Source of the DNA: Synechococcus sp. UW140
GTDB taxonomy: Bacteria > Cyanobacteriota > Cyanobacteriia > PCC-6307 > Cyanobiaceae
Reading direction: 5' to 3'
DNA: 6,819 nucleotides
Assembly: GCA_945878795.1 (NCBI GenBank)
Contig: CAMDWF010000123.1
Location: forward strand, 1 to 6,819
Numbering within the stretch: position 1 is the stretch's first letter; every line of letters begins with the position of its first letter. Position numbers and translations under genes: made by a program. This document shows positions 6,150 to 6,819 of the stretch, in pieces. The notes beneath the pieces were generated by a model that worked only from the letters and a program-made list of their open reading frames with translations, was not told the DNA's origin and did not search any database.

Positions 6150-6819
6150 ATGTTCCAGGCCACGGTGCGATCGCCCGATCCCCCTCTCGCCACGGTGGTT
6201 CCCCCCCCCACCCTGCGCAGTGTCCCCAAGGAGTTTCTGGGGCCGCCAGCGGCCCTCAATCCCACCGTGGGGCTGTTTCTTGGCGGCTACGCCCTGGCGG
6301 CCCTCACCATCTGGGGCTGGTTCGTAGGAGGTTGGTCCCTACCGGTCCTGCTGGGTCTGGGCTTTCTTGCCCTGCACCTGGAAGGAACTGTTATCCACGA
6401 TGCCTGCCATAACGCCGCCCACCCCCACCGCTTCTGGAATGCGGTCATGGGCCATGGTGCGGCCCTGTTACTGGGTTTCAGCTTTCCGGTGTTCACCAGG
6501 GTGCACCTGCAACACCACGCCCATGTAAACGATCCCAAGCATGATCCTGATCACATTGTTTCCACCTTCGGTCCCCTCTGGCTGATTGCGCCACGCTTTT
6601 TTTATCACGAGGTTTTCTTCTTCCGCCGTCGCCTGTGGCGCCGCTACGAACTGCTGGAATGGGGCATCGCCCGGGCCATTTTCTTCAGCATCGTGCTGGC
6701 GGCGATGCGGTTCCATTTTCTGCCCTTTGTCTTCAATTGCTGGTTTGCACCGGCCTTGATGGTGGGTGTCACCCTCGGACTTTTCTTTGATTATCTGCCC
6801 CATCGCCCCTTCCAATCCC
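6150..6819 (+). CDS. crtR: Beta-carotene hydroxylase CrtR, 5' part (cut by window end)
   Basis: Membrane di-iron enzyme of the fatty-acid desaturase superfamily that hydroxylates beta-ionone rings, giving zeaxanthin in cyanobacteria. The window holds 223 codons. Histidine box 1 is HDACH (83-87, in GTVIHDACHNAAH) and box 2 is HLQHH (119-123). FFYHEVFFFRRRLWRRYELLEW and LFFDYLPHRPF (211-221) match the family closely; the third box lies beyond the edge. Membrane segments fall at about 41-58, 64-76 and 172-213. An in-frame TAG (6144-6146) makes ATG 6150 the first possible start, but AGGAG (6145-6149) abuts it with no spacing. GTG 6165 or a later codon is therefore possible. The first ~25 residues are low-complexity and Pro-rich and include a C9 run (6201-6209). 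Confidence 0.93.
   Translation, partial: MFQATVRSPDPPLATVVPPPTLRSVPKEFLGPPAALNPTVGLFLGGYALAALTIWGWFVGGWSLPVLLGLGFLALHLEGTVIHDACHNAAHPHRFWNAVMGHGAALLLGFSFPVFTRVHLQHHAHVNDPKHDPDHIVSTFGPLWLIAPRFFYHEVFFFRRRLWRRYELLEWGIARAIFFSIVLAAMRFHFLPFVFNCWFAPALMVGVTLGLFFDYLPHRPFQS
6167..6174. repeat. HIP1 octameric palindrome
   Basis: GCGATCGC, the highly iterated palindrome overrepresented in many cyanobacterial genomes, occurs once, inside the first codons of crtR. It is the only complete copy I found in the window. Confidence 0.7.

Overview
The window looks like a chromosomal segment of a high-GC picocyanobacterium of the Synechococcus/Cyanobium type. This rests on a CrtR-type beta-carotene hydroxylase, an IleRS flanked by a small conserved-looking membrane protein and tRNA-Leu(UAG), one HIP1 octamer (GCGATCGC), and a Nif11-domain small protein, a family abundant in cyanobacteria. 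The genus is inferred from recognised proteins, not from a database search.

Layout, left to right. Positions 2-100 hold the last 32 codons of an unidentified plus-strand gene. Positions 101-660 form a region of visibly lower GC (about 50% by hand count, against about 65-70% in ileS). It carries two small minus-strand ORFs: a Nif11-domain protein (146-394) and a 55-residue ORF of unknown nature (466-633). Positions 660-1567 hold a decayed methionine-biosynthesis pair on the plus strand. The metY remnant keeps only its first ~22 and last ~45 codons, joined in frame and broken by an amber codon. The metX remnant has internal deletions, frameshifts and a nonsense codon. The two still sit 3 nt apart, as in an operon. 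An intact integral-membrane methyltransferase-like gene (1600-2217) follows; its 3' end overlaps the convergent ileS end by 46 bp.

On the minus strand, a 211-residue membrane protein (5904-5269) and ileS (5243-2172, GTG start preferred) appear to form a two-gene transcription unit with a 25-nt gap. Divergent from it lies tRNA-Leu(UAG) (5983-6064), then crtR (from 6150), which the window end cuts at codon 223.

The right half is ordinary housekeeping: translation (IleRS, tRNA-Leu) and carotenoid hydroxylation. The left part is the interesting one. A direct O-acetylhomoserine route to homocysteine has been lost in place beside a low-GC patch with small ORFs. I see no CRISPR array, insertion sequence, toxin-antitoxin pair or clearly new multi-gene system.
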